DNA of 64,000 nucleotides from Chrysomallon squamiferum (GCA_012295275.1 CM022677.1:9860804-9924803), one strand, 5' to 3'. Positions 1-12,181 are shown, counted from the first letter of the stretch. Notes: generated from the letters alone by a model not told the origin. Numbers and translations are program-made.

Positions 1-692
1 GCAGTAATACAATAATGCACAGTGATGTATATAAAGTTAAGCTTGAAGTAGAAAAAGCACAGGTTTGTTTATATCAGTGAAAACAATTCCACCTATTCTT
101 ATTGTATTGTGGTCTGTAACTACAGACACAAAACAATTGTTTTTCTAACTTGAGAATGTGAAAATGAAACAACTAAATAGCCACTGAAGTATGTGTATAT
201 CTGTGTCTGTATTTTCAGTACAAGAATATTTGTATTTGTGTGTGTGTATGTGTGTTTATGTATGTTAAAAATGTAGGGGAACTAGAAATGGATACATCAG
301 TATTGGTTATAGACGTAGTAAAAAAATGTCAGGTCTGTTTAACAGTACATGGAAACACATTCCACAGTTTGTATGTACCATGCAGTTTCCTGAACACCTT
401 CATGAGGTTTCAGCTCAGTATTTATATTTTCCAAGAAAGTTGATCAATCTTTGTGAATCATATTCACTTGTTTCTTTCTTTAGTCATTCTTATTCTTTGA
501 TTTTACAATTATTTTATTGTGAAGTGGGCTGTTAGCATGCAGCAGTCAGACTGAAGAATGGCCAACACCTTCAGTCAGAAATATAAATTGCTTAAAATAA
601 GAATAAGTCACACCAACCCTAGCATGTCTTTATTAGCAGTGGATAAACAGATACACTTTTGTTGCCATCCAAATCTTACACTCACCTACACA

Positions 693-730
<38 letters not shown>

Positions 731-1317
731 AAAGAAATGTGATTGAATTATTTCAGTTCCATCTGGAACTTCTATTACAATTTTTACTCAGTTTTACTTA
801 TGATATTTGAATTTGTGTATGGTTACTTACACTGAGCTTTAATGTAACTGATGAATTTCTATTATGATGTTAACCATTAAGTTTTACCTTCATTATAATT
901 GACATCCAATAACTGATGTAGTTGTTGCTCTGTTAAATACCCATTCATTCATTCATTCATTTATTTATTAACAGCAGGTGTGTGTGTGTGTGTGTGTGAT
1001 AAATCAGTCATGAAACATGTTGTAATGAGAAAGTTCAGTAGACAAGCAGATAGAATGAGCTAACTATGAGCTAGGGATTAAAGGTATAAAAGATGCAAAA
1101 ACAATAAAAATAATAAAAATAATCGATGAACTAGAGGAGATGGCTTGCAGTGTGTCAGTTTGAAGTAAAGTGATAACAAAAGTATTTTTTCTAGGTTAGT
1201 GTTTTGATTTAATCTCATTTTAAAACTTTATTCAGTGTATTCCATATATTTTACTTACTTCTTAAAACTACTTACTTTTTTTATAGTTTTTATTTGTTGT
1301 TGTTTTTGTTGTTTCAG
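1..1317 (+). other. Probable intron of the aminopeptidase gene
   Basis: No exon with good splice sites or aminopeptidase similarity is visible. The stretch is AT-rich, with a CA microsatellite near 686-728, a TTCA run near 943-962 and a TG run near 978-999. The acceptor at its right end (TTGTTTCAG, ending 1317) opens the first recognised exon, so the region is best read as intron. Confidence 0.6.
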
Positions 1318-3664
1318 TTGTTTATGATTAGACTCATAGACAAGCCTCTGAGAGCTCTAGGAATGGATATAAACAACACTATGTTACCTTTAGATGTGTA
1401 AGTTAATAACATCTTTATGTCACTTCAAATGTTTCAATGTATTTTTGTTTTATGTATTTATGTTTTTCTAAACACATTACCTTTTAATACAAATACTTAC
1501 ATGGTAACAATGAATAATTACTAAAAGGATTTCAGTTTAATGTACTTGTATTATGAAACTAATGAGTTGAGTATTTATTTCAGTTATGCGAGAGTACAGC
1601 TGATTGAGACAGCTTGCAGATATGGACAGAGAGACTGTGTGACAAAAGCTACATCACTTGTTAACCAGTGGATGATGACAAATCATACTAATCAGTAAGT
1701 TTACATCATTTAGTTAGTTATTTAGTAATTTATTTATTTTAGTTTTTATTGTTTTATTATTGTTTTTAACAGAAGACATAAAAAATGCTTTTGCTTTCAA
1801 TAATTATGCTATAAAATGAACTTTTTTGGTTTCTACCTCATTATGTAACAAACAGGAGGATGATGTAACTAAAATTAACTTTTCACTATTTTCACTAGTT
1901 AATGTAAATTTATGTCATTTTACATTTTCAGTATTAATGTAAATTTTACTGTTTTCAGAATTAATGTAAATCTAAGAAAGACATTTTCCTTATTTCAGTA
2001 TTAATGTAAATTTTACTGTTTTCAGAATTGATGTAAATCTAAGAAAGACATTTTACTGTACAGCTGTTGAGAAGGGTGGCTGGGCAGAGTGGAGTTTTAT
2101 TTTTGAGACATATCAGCAGACAACTGAATCAAGAGAGCGAGACACTCTGCTGTCAGCTCTCACCTGTACAAAACAGGTGTCGCTAATTAACAGGTACACA
2201 ATATAAATTCTATAAATTAACTGGCATAGAGATTAATGCTTCATAGTTATGTTTCTGATTTAATGAATTTTTAATCATTTGACGTTCTAAATATTTTAAC
2301 TGCTGGTTTGAGTGTTTTTGAAATGTTGCTAAATAAGAGGTAACAAAAGGGAAACTCTGTCAGGATGCATGGACGCTCATTTTCTTATTATGCATAACTA
2401 AGAGTAATGTCAGAATATCCTATCTGACTGGGTATTTGAAAAACCTTTTAACTTTCATCAGGATTTATTAATTTAAAAAAGAAAAAAACAGTTTATACCT
2501 CAGAAATGATACGACAATGAAATGGAAAGATATTTCCATTCATTGATGAGCTTTTTATTTGATCATCATGGAATGGTTATTAGAAAAGATTCATTAGAGA
2601 AATAATATATTAGGGATTTGCACATTTAGTAGTAAAAATAAAGATGTATTTCAATTCTGTAAATGATTATTTTGTTTTCAGAATACTAGCGATGTCGCTA
2701 AACGAATTAACAAGGTCGGATATGTACCTGATAGTAAAGGAATTTTCTAACAGTCGACTTGCCAGTGATCTGACCTGGAATTTCTTCACAAACAGATTCA
2801 CTGAAATATCTCAAAAGTACTTACCTTGTTGTCAGCTTTCTTCATTTTATTTAGTTTTAGCTTAGATTTTTCATTTTATTTCTGAAAATTTCTTAACTTT
2901 GTTTTAGTTATTTGATTTAATAATAATATTTTTTCATTAAGATTTGTTTTTTAGATAAGAAAGTTTTAAACTTAGGACAACTGTTTACTAGAAATTGTAG
3001 TAGTAATAAATAATTAGAATCTATTTTAAAGATAGCAGAAACAGCTCGGCACATTGTTATTATTATACAAGATCCTTAATCAAAATTGCTTGGGATCAGA
3101 ACTGTTTTGGATTTGGAATATAATCAGAGAACAGAAGTTAAATCTAAACCCAAAAATTTCATTCATATGCTGCTTATACAAATGGTCTGTATTGACTGGT
3201 AAATTTGTTACTGTTGTTATTGTTGTTGAAGAAGTTTACAAGTTTTAATAATGTGGGTTTTTTACAGAATGGGTGACCTGTACACGCCATATTTAATTGT
3301 GGCTGTGACACAGAAGTTTAACACACAGTCTTACTACCAACAGGTAAAATTTTATTATAGTTTTATAGGTCACACAAGAAATTAACCTTCAGCCTGAAAG
3401 AAAACATTTTTACATCAGCATTAGCTCAGAGTATTTACTTATTTCTTAAAAGAAAGTGCAAAAATGCTAAAATTTAATTTCCTGAATTGATTTTACTCTT
3501 TTTACTTTCAGATTGATTCATTCATTAAATCTGGTGTTGCAAAGAATTATGGTCCAGCATTTGAAAGTGCTAAATCTAAGACACTAATGAACATGAACTG
3601 GCTTGAAAAGAATTATAAAATTTATTATGATTGGCTGTCTGGACAACCTGGAATGTTTGCATGA
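1318..3664 (+). CDS. M1-family aminopeptidase (aminopeptidase N-like), C-terminal part, six exons
   Basis: These are the 3' exons of a zinc metallopeptidase of the M1 family. Exons read from the sequence are 1318-1397, 1584-1694, 2026-2193, 2682-2816, 3268-3343 and 3512-3664. All have AG acceptors and GT donors with compatible phases, and they join to 240 codons plus TGA. The product matches the helical ERAP1_C-like domain at the end of aminopeptidase N: TACRYGQRDC, then NLRKTFYCTAVEKGGWAEW, then a stretch ending LTWNF, then LIVAVTQKFNTQ, and finally MNWLEKNYKIYYDWL. This domain closes over the catalytic domain in family members. The catalytic HExxH zinc site is not here and must lie upstream of the window. 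Family members are usually type II membrane ectoenzymes trimming peptide N-termini. The specific substrate cannot be told. I found no further coding exon in bases 1-1317. Confidence 0.9.
1924..2056 (+). repeat. 67-bp tandem duplication across a splice acceptor
   Basis: Two near-identical copies, about 1924-1989 and 1991-2056, each contain TTTCAGTATTAATGTAAA, then a TTTTCAG acceptor and the first codons of the aminopeptidase exon. Only the second copy reads on into the exon (from 2026). Use of the first acceptor (AG at 1957-1958) would reach a TAA within about 14 codons. Confidence 0.85.
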
Positions 3665-3932
3665 AGCCATCCTATTCGCTGTTTAAATGTGGAAAGATTT
3701 GATTGGCTGTGGTAAATAATAACTGTAATAGTAAATAAATGTAACTGTGAACACTGGACAATGAAAACTGGACACAAGTCTTATTATCTTCTGATAATAT
3801 ATTCTTCCTTTAATGTGCATAAATATTCTTAATACACATTTTAATATAATAATCAGTTTCATCTGAATTTCTATAATTTGTACACATTTTTTTATAAATA
3901 TATATATATTCATGAGAATTGTTATTTCTATA

Positions 3933-3942
3933 AATAAATAAA
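3933..3942 (+). terminator. Poly(A) signals of the aminopeptidase gene
   Basis: Two overlapping AATAAA hexamers lie about 270 bases after the TGA at 3662-3664. The 3' UTR between them is AT-rich and has no other feature. Confidence 0.55.
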
Positions 3943-5047
3943 AACTCTGTGTAATACTTTTTGTTTCTGTTGTTTAAACATAATTACTGCTGTTAGGAAG
4001 TATAACTGACAATGAAACTAGCTGACTGACTTAAGACAGATCATCACTTCAGCATTCCTTACATACCAGTTTGTTTCACGTTCAAGCAGATGATAAATAT
4101 GTTGTTTATTCCTGATAAGTGAATATTTACAGTAATATGTGCAACAGAAAGCAAACTGGTTCACTGCCTTAATTGCATCTATGTATTTTCTCAATATCTA
4201 AAATAAATAAATAAATAAATAAATAAAAAGAAATAAATAAAAATAAATAAATAACTGTGAGAGTAATTTTGACTTAGCTAGCTAGACCAAGATATTTTTT
4301 TTAGGAGCTTAAACAGTATTCACACTGAAATGTAATTTAAAACAATTAAATTAAAGAATGAGATAATAACAAAAACTATTCAAATACAAATATTTTAAAA
4401 ACTATATTCTTTTTCAGAATTTTGGAATCATTCATTAAAATAAAGAGGAAAATAAATAAATAAATAATAAAATGAATAATATATAATTAAAATAAAATTA
4501 AGTTTGTTCCTTTCAAAGTACACCATTCAGGTGATTTTATGTATTTATTTATTTATTTTTTTTTTGTTACAAAAGGAAACTTTCAAAACGTGAATGATAT
4601 TTCTGAAGAGGTACAATAAGAACAAATATTGTTAAAGTATATTAATCATTTTTTCTTTCTTTCTTTTTAATTCATTATCTAGCAGAAATAATATTTTAAA
4701 AATGTCTTACAGTTCGAACCTCGTTGAAAATAACGTAAATATTTTCCTTTATCAATAAAAAAAAACCGTTGTTTTTTGTCTCGTATCTTAAGTTAACTTT
4801 AATACATAAAGACGAAATCTTATTTTATCGTCTGCTTTATATTTTTACGTCATATCGTGCTGCCCATTCTGTCTGTAAATACAAGACGCCGGAGAAGTTT
4901 CGAAAAATAATTGATTTATACGATTTCTGCCGGAGTTTACCGAACTAAGTACTGGCGATTTTATTACAGGGATCGTACTTAGAAGGCATCCATGTTCAAC
5001 TATGTAAAATCTATGTATCTATTAAAAGCACTTTTTTATTTATTTAT

Positions 5048-5050
<3 letters not shown>

Positions 5051-5114
<64 letters not shown>
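5051..5114 (+). repeat. CT microsatellite
   Basis: An uninterrupted CT dinucleotide run of about 64 bases. It is one of six long CT arrays in the window, all reading CT on the + strand. Confidence 0.95.
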
Positions 5115-5115
<1 letters not shown>

Positions 5116-5493
5116 GATTAACGTTTAGTCACCAGCGAATAAAGTTACTCGAAAATGTATTTAACTTGCTGTATTGTTTAACAAAATAATATGTTGCAGT
5201 TTAGATCTTTCATTCGCCATATTCTGCAAATGATATGTAACATTAAATTCATACAGTTTAATTGTCCACGATCAAATGTTTTATGTTGTTACGTTTTATT
5301 ATTTACTGATGTTCAAAAAAGTGTCATTCAGACCTGTACAAACCAGCCTCGCTTAGACTAATAGTATGTATGACCGTAACTAGACGTTTTGAAATGAGGC
5401 AAAAACACTTAATCGCCGAGCGGAGCGGGGCAAACCAATTTGGGCGAGGGCTCCGATTTGAAAGAATACAAATTTTATATTTAAATAAAAAAT

Positions 5494-5496
<3 letters not shown>

Positions 5497-5569
<73 letters not shown>

Positions 5570-5590
5570 GTGTGTGTGTGTGCGTGTGTG
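5497..5590 (+). repeat. CT then TG microsatellite
   Basis: About 69 bases of CT run directly into a TG run. Open frames through it on both strands are artefacts of the repeat. Confidence 0.95.
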
Positions 5591-5718
5591 AATCAAGCTA
5601 AAAAAAAAAAATCATCTTCAGTTTCGGTATGAGGCACATGCCTCAGTAGTTATGGCCATGGTTTGTACATTAGATCACTCGATAACGTTTCAGATCTCTT
5701 AACCTACCATTTGTTAAC

Positions 5719-7023
5719 TTAAGACAGTTTATATTTTATAATCTTTCCTTTGTCCCACAGATATAAATTGTCGTACAAACCACCCAACATGGCGGCTCTC
5801 TGACTAAAGTTACTGTTGGACAAAAGTAACACTTTACATTTGCCCAGCACGGCTTGGTCCAGTATAGCCATTTCCAAACCGAGGCAGGCGTTTTTCTTAT
5901 GTCTTTGTTGATCTATGTGCATCACATCACCTCCCGTGTCTAGCTCCTTGTCCTTGTACCGATTACGAGCCATTTTTCTAACCTCCTCCGAATCTGCGGC
6001 TACGAATATTTTGCTGGCGTTTTTAGAATAACGATCTAAGAAACGCCAGACCATTGGTAGATCTGAAATTTTATTGAAAACCTTCGAGTCTCTCACGCCC
6101 GTCACTCTGCTGCGACCCAGGCGAATGTGAGCACACACTAAATCACCTTTAGGTATTTTCTTTAGAAAATCGTTAATTCGCTTCTTCACGTGACTTCTAT
6201 ACTTCATAAGAATATTCCAACCGATGGAGAACGCACGTGCGCGACCTTTGCCCTTGGCCCACTTCGGCATCAGTTTCGAATATATTTTGTCTTCCCTTAT
6301 GGAATAAAACATGTCACGATTTGTCTTCAGGTAAATGACGTCAGCAGTGTGTAGCCTGTGAAAATCTTTGGGTGAAAAATGGTTGTCCATTCCATGCACT
6401 GTCTCTGATGAAAGTCCTTTGAGCTTCGCCGGGTCAATCACCCAGTTGACCTTATTCGGAACGTAGAGTTCACGCAAGTCGCACGGTGACGTCACATTTA
6501 TACCAAATGTCCTGTTGGTGATTACTGCTAAATAAAAGGTGGATATAATACTTCTTTGACGGTCACCCCATCCACCACATAACTTCATGCTATCACACTG
6601 GTAAATTAAATATTTATTTCTCTTCTCTATTATGTCATTTTCAATGACGACATTGGTTCCATCCAAGGAAGTTTGTTTACTGTGATCATGAGGCTTTCGT
6701 TGATATTTTTTCTTTTTAACTAGTGTTTGTTCGTCATCATGGGGTGATTTATTATCTGGTATTTCGAAATCCCTGTTGTGCTTTTTTCTTTTCTTGTTAT
6801 AAATATTAATTTTATTTAATGATTGTTCATATTCCGGAAAACGTCTGCTATTGCTATTTTTGTTCTTGTATTCCACTTGCGAGTTGTGCGGGTGTTTGAT
6901 TTCTGCGAACTCGTCTATGTCAGTGACACCTCGTATTTTAATAGTGAGACTGAAGTACAGCAGAGTGAAAAACGAGCAAGCAGAAAGTACACACAGCACT
7001 ATCGCCAGCTTGTTTCTGTTCAT
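5719..7023 (-). CDS. Paralogue A: type II membrane fucosyltransferase-superfamily-like protein
   Basis: A 434-residue product. Residues 1-6 are a short basic tail and about 7-28 a membrane anchor. About 30-137 form a Lys/Asn/Asp-rich stem, and 138-434 the lumenal domain. Conserved blocks are CGGWGDRQ at 149-156, the TSPC segment at 178-181, LVCAHIRLG at 295-303 (H299, R301), HIDQQR at 369-374 and a final SNSNFSQRAA block. Cysteines 143, 149, 181, 297, 380 and 396 are shared with B, C and D. Sequons lie at N170, N176, N335 and N405. The H-x-R-x-G block and the earlier Gly-rich block recall FUT8/NodZ-type fucosyltransferases, so transfer of fucose or a related sugar in the Golgi is an inference. 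Unlike B-D it lacks the N-P-x-x-P-x-D tail after the H-x-R-x-G block. The frame is open 89 codons further upstream, but that part translates TAA/TTA repeats. A minus-strand acceptor (TTATTACAG, AG at 7031-7030) lies 6 bases before ATG 7023, so I chose that start. Confidence 0.85.
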   Translation of the reverse strand: MNRNKLAIVLCVLSACSFFTLLYFSLTIKIRGVTDIDEFAEIKHPHNSQVEYKNKNSNSRRFPEYEQSLNKINIYNKKRKKHNRDFEIPDNKSPHDDEQTLVKKKKYQRKPHDHSKQTSLDGTNVVIENDIIEKRNKYLIYQCDSMKLCGGWGDRQRSIISTFYLAVITNRTFGINVTSPCDLRELYVPNKVNWVIDPAKLKGLSSETVHGMDNHFSPKDFHRLHTADVIYLKTNRDMFYSIREDKIYSKLMPKWAKGKGRARAFSIGWNILMKYRSHVKKRINDFLKKIPKGDLVCAHIRLGRSRVTGVRDSKVFNKISDLPMVWRFLDRYSKNASKIFVAADSEEVRKMARNRYKDKELDTGGDVMHIDQQRHKKNACLGLEMAILDQAVLGKCKVLLLSNSNFSQRAAMLGGLYDNLYLWDKGKIIKYKLS

Positions 7024-7033
7024 CGTACTCTGT

Positions 7034-7341
7034 AATAACAATAATAATAATAATAACAACAACAACATAAATAGTAATAGTAAAAATAATAATGACAACA
7101 ACAATAAAAAATAATAATCGCAATAAGAACAACAAATAGTAATAGCAATGATAATAAAGTAATAATAATAAGAAGAACAAGAAGAGGAAATAATAATAAT
7201 AATAATAATAATAAAATTAACAGTAATTATATTAAGAAGATATACTACTACTACTAATGTTAATAATAATAATCGTAATAATAAGAACACAACAAATCTA
7301 CTAATGTCGTATTACTACTGTTACTACTAATAATATCAAAA

Positions 7342-7388
<47 letters not shown>

Positions 7389-7400
7389 TACTATAGTAAT
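7034..7400. repeat. Impure TAA/CAA repeat in the 5' intron of gene A
   Basis: Interrupted TAA, CAA and TAG triplets fill the sequence immediately upstream of gene A's acceptor. A purer TAA run lies near 7340-7385. On the minus strand it reads TTA/TTG and serves as the pyrimidine tract of the acceptor. Confidence 0.8.
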
Positions 7401-8022
7401 AAGTCTTAACTTTTTAAAGTGGTTTACTATTATTATTATTATTTTTGAAATCCTTTGTTGTTGTTTTTATTAAAAAAAAATTATTATTAATTTATCTTAG
7501 GAGTACAGCTGACTGATACTTCCATTTCAGTAATTTTTGAAGTATCTCTCTCTATATATATTGTTGTGTGTGTGTGTTTTCATATATATAAGCGTGTTTA
7601 TATAGGAGATCAATTCTGCACGGTGTACACATTTTGATAACTCAAAGGCTGAGTGATATGATTCAAACGCTAACTCTGCTGTAGTGAATTTATTGCCTTA
7701 CCTGCCTGTACACAGTATAAACTTCAATTAAAAAAAAGAAAAGAATAATAATAAAACGTTTCTTCGCCGCCAATGCGATCATCACCTAGCAACCGCTTCA
7801 TTTGCATAATTCTGTTTGTTGTAACTGATATTCGCGAGTGGTTTTATACGAGATCTTTAATGTGTAGGTTGTTGCCTGACATTTTGAACTAAGGCGTTTC
7901 TCTGTAGCAAAGATTTTAATGTGTGAATTTCGAGCAGGAAGTTGCACTGTGACATCATCAAACTGTATTCGTGTTTTAATGCAGGCATTGTCATTTCTTA
8001 ATATTTTTTATTTTGTTTGTTG

Positions 8023-8028
8023 ATTGAT

Positions 8029-8063
<35 letters not shown>

Positions 8064-8205
8064 TTTTTTATTTTATTTTATTTTATTTTATTTTTATCCT
8101 TTTTAAATATTTATTACGTTATATTATATTAAATTATATTACGTTATATTATATTATATTATATTATATTATATTATATTATATTATATTATATTATACT
8201 TTAAT
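8023..8205 (+). repeat. TTTA, TTTTA and ATATT arrays
   Basis: TTTA repeats at about 8023-8066, TTTTA at about 8067-8097, and an ATATT pentamer array at about 8117-8200. Purely AT and non-coding. Confidence 0.9.
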
Positions 8206-8403
8206 AGATTAATATAATTATTTGAATATATTATAATTTTATAACAGATTTTATTATGTTTTATTATTTTTCTGTGTTGTTGTTCATTTTTTCCCCTCAT
8301 TATTTATTTGTCGATTCGGCTGTCTGTCTCTTATACCTCTCTCTTTCATCTCTTTCTCTCTTTCTTTCTTTATCTGTTTGTATTGCACATACAGAAATAA
8401 ACC

Positions 8404-8404
8404 C

Positions 8405-8440
<36 letters not shown>
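8404..8440 (+). repeat. CA microsatellite
   Basis: A CA dinucleotide run of about 32 bases following a short C run. Confidence 0.9.
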
Positions 8441-8442
<2 letters not shown>

Positions 8443-8710
8443 CCCACAACATTTATATAATGTTATATAAAAGATATATAAAAACTGAAAAGAATATCGG
8501 TATTAATTTCAGCATTCGTAATTGTTTTTCATTTTGCCTATTTATTATTATTTTTGTCGTCGTTGTTGTTGTTGTTATATAACGTATAGAATTAATATTT
8601 TTCACTCCCTCTTTCTGCTCTGCTCTACAAAATAATGATCTTATAAGAAACCCCAAGTCAAGTTTTCGTTACTACCAACAAATCGAAAAATGGAATAAAA
8701 ATCTTCTGCG

Positions 8711-8850
8711 TTAAAAAAATAAATAAGTAATGTAGTAGGTAAATAAATAAATAAATAAGTAATGTAGTAGGTAAATAAATAAATAAATAAATAAGCAAAT
8801 AAGTAAATAAATAAATAAATAATTAAACAAACAAACAAACAAATAAAAAA
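8711..8850 (+). repeat. AAAT array with a duplicated unique insert
   Basis: AAAT repeats interrupted twice by the same AAGTAATGTAGTAGGTAAAT segment, so a composite unit has been duplicated. It ends in AAAC and AAAT runs. Confidence 0.85.
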
Positions 8851-9103
8851 TATATATATAAAAAACGAAACTCACACATAGTCAAAAATATTTTAAATAA
8901 ATAATGCTAAGAGGTTTAAATAAAAATACGCATATTTTATTGTCCCAGCCATTTTTAAAAAAAACAGAAAGTGATAATTACCTACCTGTGATTTTGTTGT
9001 GATTACCTTGTCTAGACGTGTTAATTACATTTTCACCTGTGTGCGTCGCCTCACGTTTCTCCGCGTTACTCACTCACACGATGTCAACTTAGTTATTCCT
9101 TAC

Positions 9104-9160
9104 CTGTGTTTGCACCTCGGCTCAGTTAATACGCTTAACGGTATTGCTCGCGAGAGAGAA
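9104..9160 (-). other. Candidate noncoding 5' exon of gene A
   Basis: On the minus strand a less AT-rich stretch ends in CACAG followed by GTAAGG, a near-perfect donor with its GT at 9103-9102. Splicing to the acceptor at 7030 would remove about 2.1 kb. The link is inferred from position, strand and donor quality only. Confidence 0.25.
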
Positions 9161-9622
9161 AAAAAATAAAAGATTTATTTGACTGACAATGGAATTTGTC
9201 GATTGAGGTTCGCTGATAAAAATCAGGGTCAAATAACGGGTAGTTAGCAGGGGTAGAATTTTTTAAAACGGGTAAGTGGGTGATATTATTATTATAGCAG
9301 ATCAAACCAACGATCAAAATGAATTATTATAGAAATATTTTATTATTATTATTGTCTGTAATAAGAAATTGTAAGTATAAAGAGAGGGTAGTGTGCATGG
9401 GTATGGACCCCACCCTCAGCCCGCCATTACTCGGAGTTCTAGGGTGTGACTTGCGAAACACACTCCTTAGTTACTTTTGATAATCTGACAGAGTTTGTTG
9501 AAAACTCTCACTGTTGATATTTCACACGTTTATTATTTGTGCTATTTCTTTACTGGCCTCTTACCCGCAATACATCTGTCTGAAAATAATAATAACAGAG
9601 TCTGACAAAGGATTTTAAAAAG

Positions 9623-9623
9623 T

Positions 9624-9652
<29 letters not shown>
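9623..9652 (+). repeat. AT microsatellite
   Basis: An AT dinucleotide run of about 28 bases. Confidence 0.9.
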
Positions 9653-9654
<2 letters not shown>

Positions 9655-10100
9655 AGAAAGTGGTTTATTTTTTGTACAACAAAACTGGAGTATTCTGAAG
9701 GCTGTTTATTTGAAATACTAACGTTCAGTTGACGCGTTGTTTTTTGTAGCTGGGCTACTTTTCACTTTTAGTATTCGTTTTAAAGAAAGCGCAAATAATA
9801 TCTGTTTTTTATTATTATTATTATTTTCTTTTTAATTATTATTTCAGTTTAGTAATTACTACATATACAGAGAGGACATATGATCGTGTTTATGTGTGGG
9901 GGGTGAGTGTGGGGAGTGTTTAAGCACGCATTTTATCTTGTTTACATGAAGGAGACAGGGATGGAAGATACATGAACAGATACATTACTATATATTATTG
10001 TAGCTTGGGGTTTACAGTTTTTCTGTAATTGCAAGTTTTTAAATTGTTCCGTTTTTAAAAATAATAAAACAGAAATCCGAATTACTGATAGAAGTAACAA

Positions 10101-10158
10101 GAACTTAACATCTAGATAAAACTATCTGAACTTTACATCTAGATAAAACTATTTGATC
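10101..10158 (+). repeat. Short tandem duplication (about 28 bp x 2)
   Basis: The segment ACATCTAGATAAAACTAT occurs twice, back to back with its flanks. No function is evident. Confidence 0.75.
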
Positions 10159-11329
10159 TAACACGACACTGCGTCTGCCCTGACTGTCAGTGTAACTCCA
10201 GTAATTTCTCTTTGAATCAGTGTCCGACAAGTTGTCGAACTTGCTGAGAGTCGTTAGCGCTGAGAACTTGACTGAAAAGCGTAATAAGCTGATCTAGAAA
10301 TTTACTAACAGTAGAATTAGAATAGTGTTTTTATTAATGTTTGTTTTGGTTTGGTTTCAGTATGTCGTATTTGAACTGAACTTGACGCTTTTGATAAAAA
10401 GATCTGAGCTCGTTTTTTCACTCATTTCTGAAAACATTTCTATGCGTCTCACTCTGAGCCTCCGTGGAGAGAGATGTTTGATACACGCTGGGCTTGCAGT
10501 CATTAACGAGAATGCTGTTCCATCTCATGATCAAAAAAAAGAAAAAAGAAAAGACCCCCCCCCCCAAAACAACAAACAATTGATATTAGTATAATAATAT
10601 TAAAAATTAATATGAACGTAATGTTACTATCTTGCAATAGTGTACATTTTAATACTGAAGTTGCAAATATTAGCTGTATAAAAACATGTAAAGAGTGCTG
10701 AAATTAAAATGACTGATCAAAAAGACTTACCAACATTGATCCGATTAAAAAGAAAGTAAATACAAACGTGTTATAAAGACTTTTTCTTTATTTTATATTA
10801 ACCAGCGAGTATTAGCCGCGATGAAAACAGGCCATATTCGATTTAAAGGAAATACACCAAAGAGTTAATGGTCAGCCAAACTGTTTCTATTTTTTACTGA
10901 CTTGGGGCACGTGGTTTGTTTTCTGTTTAATACTGGTCAGGAAGACCACCATGCATTCATTCAGTTCTTCAGCATTCTTATTATTTATTTTGAAGCTGCT
11001 GAAATTTTAAAACGTAACCAAAGAATAAAATGTCACTCTTAATTCCAGTCTCTGGAATAGATTTCGTTCTTTTCAGCTTAAGATAAGACGCGATACCTTA
11101 AACCTAAAACTGAAAATCGTCAAAATATTATATTCTGTAAAAACAAATTTAAAATATTTTTTTTTTTTTTTTTTTAATTTTTAATTGTGAGGGTTCACAG
11201 TGAAAATATAGTTTTGTCTAGTGTCCAGAGGCCCTGTTGGTTAAGTAAACATTTAATTCATCACAATAAATGAAAAATCCCATTACTCGGCTGCAGCAGT
11301 CGCTGAGCCGACTTGCACATCCAGTGAAC

Positions 11330-11568
11330 TTGGAGATGTATTAGAAGCCGTATGTTACTCTACTTGGAGATGTATTAGAAGCCGTATGTTACTCTACTTG
11401 GAGATGTATTAGAAGCCGTATGTTACTCTACTTGGAGATGTATTAGAAGCCGTATGTTACTCTACTTGGAGATGTATTAGAAGCCGTATGTTACTCTACG
11501 TGGAGATGTATTAGAAGCCGTATGTTACTCTACTTGGAGATGTATTAGAAACCGTATGTTACTTTACC
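11330..11568 (+). repeat. 34-bp minisatellite, seven copies
   Basis: Seven nearly identical 34-bp units, each starting TTGGAGATGTATTAGAAGCC. One substitution marks the sixth copy (ACGTGG instead of ACTTGG), and changes in the last copy mark the edge. The high identity suggests recent expansion. Confidence 0.95.
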
Positions 11569-12117
11569 AGTGGAGAAGAATTGCAAGAAGATCGTTATCA
11601 ACATTTCAAATCAGCCGAAATATACGAGGCGATGCTGCCGCTACATGTGATTCTCCTTCATTGGAAACATTAAACCAATCAAGTTGTTAATGAAATCTGA
11701 AGTCTACACAGACCAAATGTGATGACTAGGGGGCTGATTGGGTGTAACTATTTCCGAGCGACAGACCCCTTTTAAAAATATATAATAGGAAAGAACAATA
11801 GTTCACCTCTTAAACGTGGAATAAGGGTTCAAATCACGACACAGCCGTTCTGTCACACAGCACGTCGTCCTGGCTGTTAGAAAGATTCTAATCAAGTCAA
11901 TTTAACCGCATACGTTTACATTTTGAGTGATTAAATCTGTGTTGAAGTGATACCGGATCTTCTTATGAATAAATTTTCTTACTGTGCCTTTGCCTTAGTT
12001 AAATCATTAAAGTTATTTAGGTACATCATTTCTATGAAGGTTTTAACATTTTATTTATTTCTGATGACAAAAAGATAAATCAATCTTTATTTAACCAAAT
12101 TTATTATGATTATTACT

Positions 12118-12181
12118 ACTACTTCTACTACTACTACTACTACTACTACTACTATTATCATCATCATCATCGTCGTCGTTT
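12118..12181 (+). repeat. TAC, ATC and GTC triplet runs
   Basis: A TAC array passes into ATC and then GTC triplets. Non-coding simple sequence. Confidence 0.85.

Larger units (their letters stand above)
3943..5718. other. Intergenic spacer between convergent genes
   Basis: Lies between the ends of the aminopeptidase (+) and paralogue A (-). It holds AAAT-type repeats (about 4200-4252 and 4448-4470), a CT run at 5051-5114, and a CT run at 5497-5565 followed by TG to about 5590. The blocks at about 4840-4990 and 5335-5470 are less AT-rich and unique-looking, but I recognise nothing in them. A TTTATT at 5295-5300 could be the poly(A) signal of gene A on the minus strand. Confidence 0.5.

Noticed and set aside
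7024-7290. 89-codon upstream extension of gene A
   Set aside because: It is translated TTA/TTG repeat, and a splice acceptor separates it from the ATG at 7023, which is followed by a normal tail and anchor.
10325-10594. 89-codon + strand open frame
   Set aside because: It ends in poly(A) and poly(C) runs and has no domain, splice context or family resemblance.
11760-11850. Possible tRNA-like element (AGGGTTCAAATCACG)
   Set aside because: The B-box-like match is good, but the upstream A-box candidate is only about 25 bases away and unconvincing.
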